The notes: a model not told the origin generated them from the sequence alone. Positions 41,843 through 51,612 are shown, counted from the first letter of the stretch. The stretch: 64,000 bases of DNA from Halobium salinum (GCF_026586625.1 NZ_JAODIW010000010.1:270728-334727); one strand, 5' to 3'. Made by a program: numbers and translations.

Positions 41843-41864
41843 GACACCTCGTTTCCTCCGCAAG
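41843..41864 (+). repeat. Interspersed 22-base motif, copy 6
   Basis: GACACCTCGTTTCCTCCGCA and two more bases, 33 bases downstream of the integrase gene's stop on the other strand. Confidence 0.8.
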
Positions 41865-41896
41865 CCACCCAGAGAGCCCTTAATACCTCAAGATCG

Positions 41897-43162
41897 TCAA
41901 AGAAATCCGCCTCCCTGATTTTCTACCTCAGCAAGGAGCTTGCGCCGAAGTTCCCGTTTTTCATCCTCGGTTCGCTCATCGTAATGCTTCTTCAGCATCT
42001 CCTCGCTCACGTCACACCGTTCACTCAGGATCGCGATTGGAAGACCTTCACGACGCATCTGAGATAGATACCCATGCCGAGCAGAGTACGGCGATTGACT
42101 CGAGGGACACTTCGACGCCACCTCAGCCGAGGCTGCCGCTTCACAGTCTGCAACCTCACGGCCATGTGGACACTCGTGACCGATCGCACACGGCCGACTC
42201 CATTTGTAGAAGTACTTCCGCATCGTGGGCTTCGACAACCGACCGTGTGTTGACGTCAAAAACGGACTGCGGCCGTCGTCGTCCGTCACGTCATCCCAAT
42301 TCTCCTCAACGTAGTCTTTGAGTACCTCGCTAATGGACTCAGGGATGTTCACCAAAGCCTCGCCCTGCTCCTCGTTCTTCAGACGAGTTGTCCCTCCTCG
42401 ATGCTTGAAGTGCAAGTACGGTTCTTTGTCGTCCGCGCAGAAATCCTCTAAATCGAGAGAATGTAGCGCACCTGGTCGTCGACCTGTGGAGCAATGAATC
42501 AGCCACACGACATGCTCCGTAGTTGCGTACTCGTACTTGTTGAGGTAAGAGATGATCTCTTCAACCCGATCTCGCGGGAGTTCCACATCTCGAACACCAT
42601 CGCCGGGGTTGAGTTGGGGGATTCTCACGGAGTCGCTGAGGTCAGATTTGACCGCTTCAATGGACTCCATATATGACAAGAAAGCCCTGAAAAGGTACAT
42701 GTCGTCACGGAGCGTTTTCTTCCCGAGAGAATCTACTTTGTCTGTGGAATCTTCTCGACGCCAAATCCGGTAGGAATCAACGAGACGCCCATCAAGCGAA
42801 TTCAGGTTTTCAATTTGATTCTCTTCAGCGAACTTGATGAAGAGCTCAAGCTTACGTGCATACTCCTGAACCGTATTCTCCGTGACTTCAGTACGAATCG
42901 ATTGGAGGTAACGCTCAACTCCTGCGCCGGGTGCCAAAGGTTGGAGTGATTCCTTCGCGTCGTTGATGACGCTCTCAATATCCGAGAGTGTGAGTTCAGA
43001 AGACGCTACTCGAGGTGACTCAGAACTTGGGCTTTCGGAATCACCGGCGACATGTTCGATCTTGTTGTTGGCGTTTTGTTTCCGCGTGTGGGCATGTCCA
43101 TGCCCCTCGTCCTGACCGTTCGTATTCCCAGTGTTGCCACTAGAAGTGGGATTAATCGTCAT
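41897..43162 (-). CDS. Tyrosine recombinase (XerC/phage integrase family), variant active site
   Basis: A 421-residue integrase. Residues 1-75 are a polar linker; the SAM-like core-binding domain covers about 78-180 (VTENTVQEYARKLELFIKFA). The catalytic domain has CSTGRRPGALHSLDL (first Arg), a Cys/His insert (CPHGREVADC, then SKCPSSQ), SPYSARHGYL where the usual H-x2-R has Tyr in place of the His, and LKKHYDERTEDE (nucleophile Tyr). The His loss may reduce or change activity; Tyr or Lys in this place is known in some families. It shares the insert with the second integrase at 51783, so they are paralogues. Confidence 0.82.
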   Translation of the reverse strand: MTINPTSSGNTGNTNGQDEGHGHAHTRKQNANNKIEHVAGDSESPSSESPRVASSELTLSDIESVINDAKESLQPLAPGAGVERYLQSIRTEVTENTVQEYARKLELFIKFAEENQIENLNSLDGRLVDSYRIWRREDSTDKVDSLGKKTLRDDMYLFRAFLSYMESIEAVKSDLSDSVRIPQLNPGDGVRDVELPRDRVEEIISYLNKYEYATTEHVVWLIHCSTGRRPGALHSLDLEDFCADDKEPYLHFKHRGGTTRLKNEEQGEALVNIPESISEVLKDYVEENWDDVTDDDGRSPFLTSTHGRLSKPTMRKYFYKWSRPCAIGHECPHGREVADCEAAASAEVASKCPSSQSPYSARHGYLSQMRREGLPIAILSERCDVSEEMLKKHYDERTEDEKRELRRKLLAEVENQGGGFL

Positions 43163-43243
43163 TTTGAGTTACCTATCTACGCGTTCTGGTTCCCGGCGCT
43201 GAGCGCCTGCTTTGAGATATCTTTGCTCCCCTTCCCGGTCGCG

Positions 43244-43424
43244 CACTCGTGAGTGTCTTTGAGTTCACCGGGGTGCTTTTGACTGAATAGGCTGTACGAC
43301 GGAAGTGTTCCGTGTGTCGAGTTTCGGTTCATTGTTGGATGCACGGGACTCCGGTATTGTTTGACTGATACCGGGTGCCAGGAACGCTGTAACGTTCCTG
43401 ACGTGGGCGCCTTCCCGTGGGCGC
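43244..43424. ncRNA. Candidate structured RNA or folded DNA: five consecutive hairpins
   Basis: Five perfect short stems occur in 181 bases: CACTC/GAGTG (43244-43255), ACGGAA/TTCCGT (43299-43313), CCGGTAT/ATACCGG (43351-43374), AGGAACG/CGTTCCT (43380-43399) and GCGCC/GGCGC (43407-43424). The spacing is tight and no protein frame covers it. It lies between the integrase start (43162) and the methyltransferase stop (43612). It may be an untranslated regulatory RNA, or single-stranded recombination-site hairpins used by the nearby integrase. The strand is unknown. Chance cannot be excluded for the shorter stems. Confidence 0.4.
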
Positions 43425-43611
43425 TCTCCGCATCGGTTACTCCAGACCAGTTAAAAAAGAAAGTTCACAACTTGAATATGAATCGCAGCACACTGTAACC
43501 GCCAGACAAACCTACAATCAAATTCACGGACGAGCTACGATATCAGAATATATTGGACGAGGATCAGTCATTCATATTGTTGACACCCTGGAGACCATGC
43601 ATCTCATCTAC

Positions 43612-44703
43612 TCAAAACTGAGTACGTAGATTATCGAGCCTATTCCGAGCTACTTCACAATATTCTGAACTGAGTTCGTACCCGGATGCTTGGCGGCCAT
43701 TCTTCATAGCCGCAACAACGGTTGTTCCTACACCACTAAAGGGATCAAATACAGTATCCTCCCGGAAACTGTACAGACGAATGAGTCTCGCCACCAATTC
43801 CTCAGGAAACTGAGCGGGGTGGTCGCCATTCTTTACTGGATCGATTTTCCAAATTGATTGAGCGTATTCTCTCCACTCTTTGACAGACAATCTACTTTCT
43901 TCTTTCACTTCGGATTCTTGTCCGGGAAGGTCTCTCTGACTGTAGTAATCCTCGGAAACCCATTTCCGGAACACAAGAATCTGTTCGTGGTTCTGATTAA
44001 TGAGGAAGTTAGTCGGATAGGGATAACTTCCGAAGAGAGGCTTAGAACGCCCGCCTGAATTAGCATACGTGTTTTTACTCCAAATGATTCCATCAAAATA
44101 GTCAAAACCGGCATTTAGAGCTAGATTGTACGTGTGGGCCGACAATCTATACTGGCGCGTCCGTCCGCTAAGTGCCTTTGAAGTGCCGACTATGAGGCAA
44201 ATCTTTGCATCAGGTTTCGTTACTCGGAATAGCTCCGAAAGTACGTCTTCCATGAGCGATTCCCACTGATCAATGCCTTGGGAATCGTCGTAATTCGGAT
44301 AGTCTTCTCGTTCCGTGAATCCGTCCACATGGTACGGAGGGGAAGTTACAACGAGGTCAATACTCTCATCCGGGATTCTTTCGAGTTCACGAGAATTGCC
44401 CTGGACTATCCGGTTTTTCCAACTCAGCAATCCCTGTCGGCGAGCCTCATGGAGACAGTCACGGCTACAAACAGATGTGTGCTTAGCCCTTTCAACCCGG
44501 CCCTTTGACCGGATGAAGTCTTTATCGCAGATCGGGCAGGTCAGTTCTATTTTACGGGACGGTTTTGGGACGTCGAGCTTACGCCTCCACTTTGATATCG
44601 TGGTGTGATCGACTCCAAGTTCGTCTGCGATATCTTGGAGTGTACGCTCTTTCTCATAATATTCTCTATAGAGCCAATCTCTGCTTTGATAGCGAGTATT
44701 CAT
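43612..44703 (-). CDS. Solitary DNA methyltransferase with HTH and zinc-finger N terminus
   Basis: A 363-residue beta-class DNA methyltransferase. Residues 14-45 form an HTH (KERTLQDIADELGVDHTTIS). A CPIC-x19-C-x3-C zinc finger lies at 56-83. The catalytic motif TSPPY is at 120-124 and the SAM motif DPFSGVGTT near 320, so motif IV precedes motif I (beta order), typical of N4-cytosine or some N6-adenine enzymes. No nuclease is directly coupled. It may be an orphan regulatory or protective methylase. The target is unknown. Confidence 0.82.
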   Translation of the reverse strand: MNTRYQSRDWLYREYYEKERTLQDIADELGVDHTTISKWRRKLDVPKPSRKIELTCPICDKDFIRSKGRVERAKHTSVCSRDCLHEARRQGLLSWKNRIVQGNSRELERIPDESIDLVVTSPPYHVDGFTEREDYPNYDDSQGIDQWESLMEDVLSELFRVTKPDAKICLIVGTSKALSGRTRQYRLSAHTYNLALNAGFDYFDGIIWSKNTYANSGGRSKPLFGSYPYPTNFLINQNHEQILVFRKWVSEDYYSQRDLPGQESEVKEESRLSVKEWREYAQSIWKIDPVKNGDHPAQFPEELVARLIRLYSFREDTVFDPFSGVGTTVVAAMKNGRQASGYELSSEYCEVARNRLDNLRTQF

Positions 44704-45019
44704 TTACGTAGCACAAAATCCTCCTGTAGCTGTCTTTTCAGTTGCGGACCAAAGGTTCAATCCTACGAAGTCTGCATGGAACCGGCAATGGCAACGCTAG
44801 CAAGACCGACCGTTCTAAGAGTTCCAGAGTCAAGTAGGAACTCTGGTTGCAAAAATCCGGAGTGCTCTCCTTCAAGCAGAGGCGTATTTAATAGCACTCT
44901 GCACACTTGACAGCGTACTCGGACGCATGAATCTTGTTTGTCTCGTGTGCGTCAAGCATGGCGTCTTTTCTATTCTTTCAAGGAGAGGATCAATCGGCCC
45001 GCCGCACCGAGGCTCCACA

Positions 45020-45030
45020 TATTTTATGAC
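45020..45030 (+). promoter_or_regulatory. TATA box of the hsd operon
   Basis: ATATTTTATG around 45020-45029 lies 26-35 bases before the hsdM ATG at 45055. It suggests a nearly leaderless transcript for the three-gene operon. Confidence 0.5.
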
Positions 45031-45054
45031 CCTTAGTTACAACCACACCTGTAG

Positions 45055-47046
45055 ATGGTCGATAATTTCAACGAGAAGGCCGATTTCATCTGGTCTATCG
45101 CGGACCTTCTCCGAGGAGATTACAAGCAATCCGAGTATCAGAAGGTCATCCTCCCGCTGACGGTTCTCCGGCGCCTCGACTGTGTGACCGAACGGAACAA
45201 AGACGAAGTATTAGGGCGGTACGAGACGCTCCAAGAGCAGGGCATCGAGAACGTCGCGCCGTCGCTGAAGCGCGTCTCCGGGCAGGAAGTGTACAATGTC
45301 AGCGAGTACACGTTCGAGTCTCTCTGTAATGACCCGGATCAGATCGCGGAGAACCTCCAGTACTACATCAACGCATACGACGAAGATACGAAGGAAATAT
45401 TCGACAAGTTCGACTTCGGGCACCAGATTCAGCGACTCGACGACGCAGACCTCCTCTACAAAGTCGTCCGACAATTCGCTGAGATCAATCTGCACCCTGA
45501 GGAGGTTCCCAACGAGGAAATGGGGTACATCTACGAGGAACTCGTTCGGAAGTTTAACGAACTCAGCAACGAGACCGCCGGGGAGCACTTCACGCCGCGC
45601 GAGGTCATCGAGCTGATGGTCAACCTCATTTTCGACGAAGACGACGAGGTGCTGACCGAGGATGGGGCCGTCCGAACTGTGTACGACCCGGCCTGTGGCA
45701 CCGGTGGAATGCTGAGTGTCGCGGAGAATCACGTGCGCGAACTCAACGAGGGCGCGAAACTCCACGCCTTCGGGCAGGAACTCAACCCCGAGACGTACGC
45801 CGTCTGTAACTCGGACATGCTCATCAAAGGGCAGAACCCGGACAACATCGCGTACGGGAACTCGTTCACAAACGACGGCTTCGCCGACAAGCGGTTCGAT
45901 TACATGCTCTCGAATCCCCCGTTCGGGGTTTCGTGGAAGAAGGTCAAGGATGCGGTTGAGAGCGAGCACGAGGAGATGGGGTTCGCCGGACGGTTCGGGG
46001 CTGGGACGCCACGCGTCAACGACGGCTCGATGCTGTTCCTCCAGCACATGATCAGCAAGATGAAACCCAAGGAGGAGGGTGGCTCCCGCATCGCCATCGT
46101 GTTCAACGGGTCGCCGCTGTTCAATGGCGGTCCCAACAGCGGTGAGTCGGCCATCCGCCGCTGGATTCTGGAGAACGACTGGTTGGAAGCCATCGTCGGT
46201 CTGCCGGAGAACCTCTTCTACAACACCGGTATTCGGACCTACATCTGGGTGCTGTCGAACGACAAGCCCGACCACCGGAAAGGGAAGACGCAGCTCATCG
46301 ACGCCCGCGAGATGTACAAGGAGATGGACGAGAGTCTCGGTGACAAACGCCACCGACTCACCGACGACCACATCGCCGAGATCACGCGCATCTTCGGGGA
46401 CTTAGAGGCCAACGGACGCTCGAAAGTCGTGGACAACGAGGAGTTCGGCTACCGTCGTATCGTCATCGACCAGCCGCTTCGCTTGCGGTTCGAGGTCTCC
46501 GAGGAGAATATCGCGGCATTGGATGACGAGCGTGCGTTCACCAACCGCGACGAGGAGATTCAAGAGCGCATCAAGGAGGCGCTGTCCGAGATGAACGACG
46601 AGATGATCTGGATGGACCGGGAGGAGTTTATCGACGACGTTGAGCTACAGTTGAACATGGCGGGGTTAGATGTGCGTAATAGTGTTTATAACGCTATTGA
46701 GCGGGCATTTGGGGAGCAAGATTCCGAAGCAGAGATTTGTAGAGACGGGAAGGGCAACCCTGAACATGATACTGATCGACGACAAAAGGAGAGGATACCG
46801 TTAGACCTTGACCCCCAATCGTACTTTAGCGAGGAGATTGAACCCTATCTTAGGAATGCTTGGCTGAATACGAGTAGTAAATACCACGATGATAAGGATG
46901 AAAAACTGGGAATAGTTGGATACGAACTCAACTTCGACCGGTTCTTCTACGAATATAAACCACCACGTTCCATTTCTGAGATCGACGCAGAGTTGGCCGC
47001 GCTGGAAGAGGAGATCGCGGAACTTACTCAGGACATTACTCTATGA
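45055..47046 (+). CDS. hsdM: Type I restriction-modification methylase subunit HsdM
   Basis: A 663-residue N6-adenine methylase subunit. The N-terminal domain (1-150) begins NFNEKADFIWSIADLLRGDY. The SAM motif DPACGTGGML is at about 212-221 and the catalytic NPPFG at about 284-288. It methylates the recognition site read by HsdS. The DNA from about 46650 to the end is AT-rich, unlike the GC-rich first three-quarters, and continues so into hsdS. This suggests that a block containing hsdS and the 3' end of hsdM was replaced by recombination. The stop overlaps the hsdS start by four bases. Confidence 0.93.
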   Translation: MVDNFNEKADFIWSIADLLRGDYKQSEYQKVILPLTVLRRLDCVTERNKDEVLGRYETLQEQGIENVAPSLKRVSGQEVYNVSEYTFESLCNDPDQIAENLQYYINAYDEDTKEIFDKFDFGHQIQRLDDADLLYKVVRQFAEINLHPEEVPNEEMGYIYEELVRKFNELSNETAGEHFTPREVIELMVNLIFDEDDEVLTEDGAVRTVYDPACGTGGMLSVAENHVRELNEGAKLHAFGQELNPETYAVCNSDMLIKGQNPDNIAYGNSFTNDGFADKRFDYMLSNPPFGVSWKKVKDAVESEHEEMGFAGRFGAGTPRVNDGSMLFLQHMISKMKPKEEGGSRIAIVFNGSPLFNGGPNSGESAIRRWILENDWLEAIVGLPENLFYNTGIRTYIWVLSNDKPDHRKGKTQLIDAREMYKEMDESLGDKRHRLTDDHIAEITRIFGDLEANGRSKVVDNEEFGYRRIVIDQPLRLRFEVSEENIAALDDERAFTNRDEEIQERIKEALSEMNDEMIWMDREEFIDDVELQLNMAGLDVRNSVYNAIERAFGEQDSEAEICRDGKGNPEHDTDRRQKERIPLDLDPQSYFSEEIEPYLRNAWLNTSSKYHDDKDEKLGIVGYELNFDRFFYEYKPPRSISEIDAELAALEEEIAELTQDITL

Positions 47047-48398
47047 GGGTTAGAGAGAATCTCAAAGAGTCGGGGGTCGGATGGATTGGTAAAATACCAC
47101 AAGGATGGGATACGACCAAAGTTCGATTCGTAGCTCAACTTGAGTCAGGACACACGCCTAGTAAGTCTGAGGACATCTACTGGGAAAACCTAACCATACC
47201 GTGGGTCACGACATCAGACATACATAAATTCAGAAATAGTGATAGAATATACCTGAATCAGACAGAATACAAAATTAGTGAGCTTGGTCTCGAGAACTCC
47301 GGGGCACAACTTCTACCCAAAGGAACGGTTTTCCTATCTAGAACCGCTTCTGTTGGGTTTTCGGGTATAATGAATAAGCAGATGGCAACCTCACAGGACT
47401 TCGCCAACTGGGTTTGTAGTGATGATCTTGTACCGGAATATCTTGTGTTCGTGTTCCGTGCAATGGATCAAGAATTTGAACGACTGATGAAGGGCTCAAC
47501 CCACCAGACAATCTATATGCCTGAAATACGTTCGCTTGAGATGCCACTACCTAGTGTAGATGAACAGAAGGTGATTTCGGATTGTCTTATTGATAAGGTT
47601 TCGGATATAGCAGATGTTGTTTCAAAGAAGGAAGATTTCGTAAATAAACTGCAAGAGCGCAGGACAGCAATCATCACGAGTCTTGTTACAGCCGGTTTGA
47701 CTGACGATACACCATTGCGATCTGTGGAATCTGAATGGTATACCGCCATCCCTGAACATTGGAAGCTACTTCGACTGGACCACATTCGAGACCCATACAC
47801 GCCGATTGTTTATGGTATTGTTCAGCCCGGACCAGATCAGGATGACGGAGTTCCGTATATAAAAGGGGGACAATGTGAACCTGAGAAACTGAATCGGGAT
47901 AATCTCTCGAAAACAACCGAAGAAATTGCCGAACGATATAGTCGTTCACGACTGGACGTGGGTGACTTGGTTTACGAGATACGGGGAAGCGTCGGGCGTG
48001 TTGTCAAAGTACCCCCTGAATTAGAGGGGGCTAATCTAACACAGGACACTGCACGTATCTCATCACAAGAAGGAGTGGATCGTGATTGGCTAATGTATGC
48101 CCTTCGTTCGGAGCCGTTCCGACAACAAATGGAGTTACAAACACGTGGAGCGGCCGTTGAGGGAGTGAATTTGTTCGACCTACGCAGGGGCGTCCTCCCT
48201 GTGCCACCAATTGAAGAACAGCGCGAAATTGGTCGAAATCTCACGATGGTTGACGAGAAGACAGACGAGATAATTCGACGAGTTGAAAAGAGTATCAAGC
48301 TATTTGAAGAAAGACGGCAGGCTTTAATCAAAAATTCGGTTACGGGCCAGATTGATGTCACGGACGAACGAGGTGAGGAGCAAGAGACTCTCGTATGA
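47043..48398 (+). CDS. hsdS: Type I restriction-modification specificity subunit HsdS
   Basis: A 451-residue protein with two target-recognition domains. TRD1 begins SGVGWIGKIPQGWDTTKVRF and TRD2 begins SEWYTAIPEHWKLLRLDHIR near residue 227. Each is followed by a helical spacer (KVISDCLIDKVSDIADVVSK and EIGRNLTMVDEKTDEIIRRV). The two halves set the bipartite recognition sequence. Codon use is AT-rich, unlike the 5' parts of hsdM and hsdR. It overlaps both neighbours by four bases. Confidence 0.93.
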   Translation: MRVRENLKESGVGWIGKIPQGWDTTKVRFVAQLESGHTPSKSEDIYWENLTIPWVTTSDIHKFRNSDRIYLNQTEYKISELGLENSGAQLLPKGTVFLSRTASVGFSGIMNKQMATSQDFANWVCSDDLVPEYLVFVFRAMDQEFERLMKGSTHQTIYMPEIRSLEMPLPSVDEQKVISDCLIDKVSDIADVVSKKEDFVNKLQERRTAIITSLVTAGLTDDTPLRSVESEWYTAIPEHWKLLRLDHIRDPYTPIVYGIVQPGPDQDDGVPYIKGGQCEPEKLNRDNLSKTTEEIAERYSRSRLDVGDLVYEIRGSVGRVVKVPPELEGANLTQDTARISSQEGVDRDWLMYALRSEPFRQQMELQTRGAAVEGVNLFDLRRGVLPVPPIEEQREIGRNLTMVDEKTDEIIRRVEKSIKLFEERRQALIKNSVTGQIDVTDERGEEQETLV

Positions 48399-51358
48399 AC
48401 AAACAGTACGACGAGCATGCGTTCGAGACATACATAGAGCAACATCTGCTCGACGGCGAGTACGAACAACTTGGTCCTGACGAGTTCGATGCCGAGCACG
48501 GCGTATTCCCCGACACCCTCGTCTCGTTCGTCAAGGAAACCCAACCCGACCGCTGGCAACAACTGGAGACTGCCTACAAGGGCAAAGCCCGGCAGCGGTT
48601 CCTCCAAGAACTCACCAGTGCCCTCGAAACGCGCGGGACGCTCGAACTCCTGCGGCACGGCCTCCGCACCACCGGCACGACGATCAAACTCGCCTTCTTC
48701 CAGCCAAACACCAGGAAGAACCCTGAGGTCCAGAAACAGTACGAGGCGAACCGCCTCGGGGTCACTCGGCAGTTCCACTACTCCCCGACCGACCCGTCGC
48801 TGAGCATCGACCTCGCCCTGAGCGTCAACGGTATCCCCGTGGCGACGGCGGAACTGAAGAACCCCGCCACCGGGCAGACCGTCGAGGACGCGAAACAGCA
48901 GTACGCGAAGGAGCGTGATCCCGGCGAACCCGTCCTCAAGTTCAAGCGCGGGGCGCTGGTCCACTTCGCGGTTGACCCAAACGAGGTCGAGTACACGACC
49001 GAACTGGACGGCGAGGACACGTACTTCCTCCCGTTCAACAAGGGTCACGACGGTGGCGCGGGGAACCCACCGAACGAAGACGGCCACCGAACCGCGTATC
49101 TCTGGGAGGAGGTTTGGGCCAAGGACTCATGGATGGAAATTCTCCAGCGGTTTATCCACATCGACGAGGAAGAAATCCGCAAGGACGGCGTCAAGGTGAG
49201 CGACGAAGAGACAATAATCTTCCCCCGGTATCACCAGCTGGAGTGCGTCCGCCAACTGGTCGCCTCCGCACGCGAGAACGGCGTCGGTGAAGACTATCTC
49301 GTCCAACACTCCACCGGGAGCGGCAAGAGTAAATCTATTGCGTGGCTGGTTCACCGACTTGTTTCGCTCCACAACGACGCGGACGAGGCGGTATTCGATG
49401 GTGTGGTCGTCGTCACCGACCGCACCATACTCGACGAACAATTGCGGAACACCATCTATGAACTCGACCACAAGACCGGCGTCGTCCACGCGGTCAAAGG
49501 CGAGGGCCAGTCTAAGTCGAAGGAGTTGGCAGCGGCACTCGAAGCCGGGAAGCCAGTCGTCATCACCACCCTTCAGACGTTCCCCTACGTCATCGAACAT
49601 ACGCAGGGGCTCCCCGACCTGGACTACGCCGTCGTCGTAGACGAGGCGCACAGCAGCCAGACCGGGGAGATGGCGAAGGAAATGAAGCAAATCCTCGCTG
49701 GAGAGAATATTGAGGAAGACGACGACTGGGAGGACCTGTTGGCCAAGAGTGCCAAGGCGCGGGGCAAGCAGGAGAACCTCAGTTTCTTCGCGTTCACCGC
49801 GACTCCAAAGGGGAAGACACTAGAGGCGTTCGGTAACACACCCGAGGGCGACGACACGCCCGAGCCATTCCACGTCTACTCGATGCGGCAGGCAATCGAG
49901 GAGGGGTTTATTCTCGACGTGCTCCAGCACTACACTACGTACGAGACGTTCTACAACGTAGCCAAGGTCATCGAGGAGGACCCGCAGGTTCCCCAGAAGA
50001 AGGCAGTGAAGGCAGTCTCTAAGTTCCTCAAGCTTCACCCGCACAATATCTCACAGAAAGTCGAGATCATCGTCGAGCACTTCCGAAACCACACGCAGCA
50101 CAAGGTTGGAGGTAAGGCGAAAGCGATGGTCGTCACCTCCTCACGTCTTCACGCGGTCCGCTACAAGAATGCGATAGACGACTACATCGACGAAAACGGC
50201 TACGACCTCGGCGCGCTCGTCGCATTCTCCGGGACAGTGGACGACGATGGAATCGAGTTCACCGAGAAGGGAATGAACGATGGCCTAAAACAATCCGAAC
50301 TCCCCCGCGCGTTCGGTTCCTCGGAGTATCAGGTACTAGTCGTCGCAGACAAGTATCAAACCGGGTTCGATGAGCCCCAGCTACACACGATGTACGTGGA
50401 TAAAAAGCTCTCTGGCGTACAGGCTGTCCAGACGCTTTCCCGCCTCAATCGCACCCATCCGGGAAAGGAGGATACATTCGTCCTCGACTTTGAGAACGAC
50501 CAAGAGGATATCTACGACTCGTTCAGACCGTACTACGAGGCGACGACTATTGAGGGGACGACAGACCCACAGCATATCTACCGACTGGAGTCTGAACTCG
50601 ACGCGATGCAAATCTACAGCCGCGAACACGTTGATAGATTTGCAGAGGAGTTCTTCAGCCCAGAGAACCGGGCGACGGAGCAGGCACATGCGAAGCTGAG
50701 TAGTCTTGTTCAGCCCGCTCACGACGAATTTATGGTAGCGGATGAGGAGACGCAGGAAGAGTTTCGGTCGAAGCTCCGCTCATTCCTCCGTCTCTACAAG
50801 TTTCAGTCGCAAGTGGTGACCTATGAGGACACTCGGCTAGAGAAGTTGTACACGTTCGGGCGGTTCCTCTACAAAGAACTCCCTCGAAAATCCGGGGAAT
50901 CACGCGTTGAGTTCAACGACGAACTCGCGCTCCAGTATTATCGACTAGAGAAGTCTGCCGAAGGCAGTATCGAACTCGGCACGGGTAGTCGTGGGGTTTC
51001 GGTACCGACGGAAACTGGAACTGGTGGCCAGCAGGATGAGGAAGTCGAACTATCGACTGTTGTCGAGAAGATCAACGAGGCTCTCGGTACGGACTTCACT
51101 GATGCTGACCAGCTGTTTCTCGACCAGCTCAAAGAGGATGCGTTAGACGACGACCACCTGCGAAAGTCAGCCCAGAAGAACAGTCAAGAGAACTTCGCGC
51201 TTGAGTTTGACGACGCCCTGACCGATATGTTCATCGACCGTATGGATCAAAATCAGGAACTCTTCGCGAAGTTCATGGACAACGAGGAAGTGCAGGAGGC
51301 GATCACTAATCACCTGCGCGAGGAAGTCTACCAGGCTAGTCAAGAAGCAGAGAGTTGA
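48395..51358 (+). CDS. hsdR: Type I restriction enzyme subunit HsdR
   Basis: A 987-residue motor-nuclease. An N-terminal PD-(D/E)xK domain has VATAELKNPATG (E-x-K near 151-155). The helicase core has Walker A HSTGSGKS (near 305) and VVDEAHSSQ (near 414), with FTATPKG and ALVAFSG as later motifs. It translocates DNA using ATP and cuts unmodified DNA far from the site. The gene is complete with no frameshift, so the system should be active if HsdM and HsdS are. The last 130 residues are an acidic helical domain for binding the methylase. Confidence 0.93.
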   Translation: MNKQYDEHAFETYIEQHLLDGEYEQLGPDEFDAEHGVFPDTLVSFVKETQPDRWQQLETAYKGKARQRFLQELTSALETRGTLELLRHGLRTTGTTIKLAFFQPNTRKNPEVQKQYEANRLGVTRQFHYSPTDPSLSIDLALSVNGIPVATAELKNPATGQTVEDAKQQYAKERDPGEPVLKFKRGALVHFAVDPNEVEYTTELDGEDTYFLPFNKGHDGGAGNPPNEDGHRTAYLWEEVWAKDSWMEILQRFIHIDEEEIRKDGVKVSDEETIIFPRYHQLECVRQLVASARENGVGEDYLVQHSTGSGKSKSIAWLVHRLVSLHNDADEAVFDGVVVVTDRTILDEQLRNTIYELDHKTGVVHAVKGEGQSKSKELAAALEAGKPVVITTLQTFPYVIEHTQGLPDLDYAVVVDEAHSSQTGEMAKEMKQILAGENIEEDDDWEDLLAKSAKARGKQENLSFFAFTATPKGKTLEAFGNTPEGDDTPEPFHVYSMRQAIEEGFILDVLQHYTTYETFYNVAKVIEEDPQVPQKKAVKAVSKFLKLHPHNISQKVEIIVEHFRNHTQHKVGGKAKAMVVTSSRLHAVRYKNAIDDYIDENGYDLGALVAFSGTVDDDGIEFTEKGMNDGLKQSELPRAFGSSEYQVLVVADKYQTGFDEPQLHTMYVDKKLSGVQAVQTLSRLNRTHPGKEDTFVLDFENDQEDIYDSFRPYYEATTIEGTTDPQHIYRLESELDAMQIYSREHVDRFAEEFFSPENRATEQAHAKLSSLVQPAHDEFMVADEETQEEFRSKLRSFLRLYKFQSQVVTYEDTRLEKLYTFGRFLYKELPRKSGESRVEFNDELALQYYRLEKSAEGSIELGTGSRGVSVPTETGTGGQQDEEVELSTVVEKINEALGTDFTDADQLFLDQLKEDALDDDHLRKSAQKNSQENFALEFDDALTDMFIDRMDQNQELFAKFMDNEEVQEAITNHLREEVYQASQEAES

Positions 51359-51483
51359 AAACCTCCGCATTCAGCTATCTCTCGAACTGACGGCAAGGGC
51401 ACCCTCGTCTCGCACCATAGTCGGTGATATTGAAGACGGCGTCCGGAAAGTCTATCTAGGTTGTCTGGAATTTCCTTTTTTTG

Positions 51484-51612
51484 TCATTGAACAAGGTGGC
51501 CTAATCGTAATCGGGGTGCCCAGAGGGATGCCCCAGAGACTTCGTTTTCTTGGTCGGTGGGATACAACTCAATTGCGGTGTCAGGTGAGATTAGGTCCGA
51601 GTCCCTGCTCAT
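51484..51612 (-). pseudogene. N-terminal remnant of a second copy of the integrase
   Basis: Read on the minus strand, 41 codons encode SDLISPDTAIELYPTDQENE and GASLWAPRLRLGHLVQ. They align with the N terminus of the intact integrase (MDLEPIAPETALELYLADRE, then LRSHRSRLGHFIQW) at over half the positions. Only the N-terminal part survives, followed by a stop. It lies 170 bases downstream of the intact gene, so a tandem integrase copy decayed or was lost in an earlier rearrangement. Confidence 0.72.
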
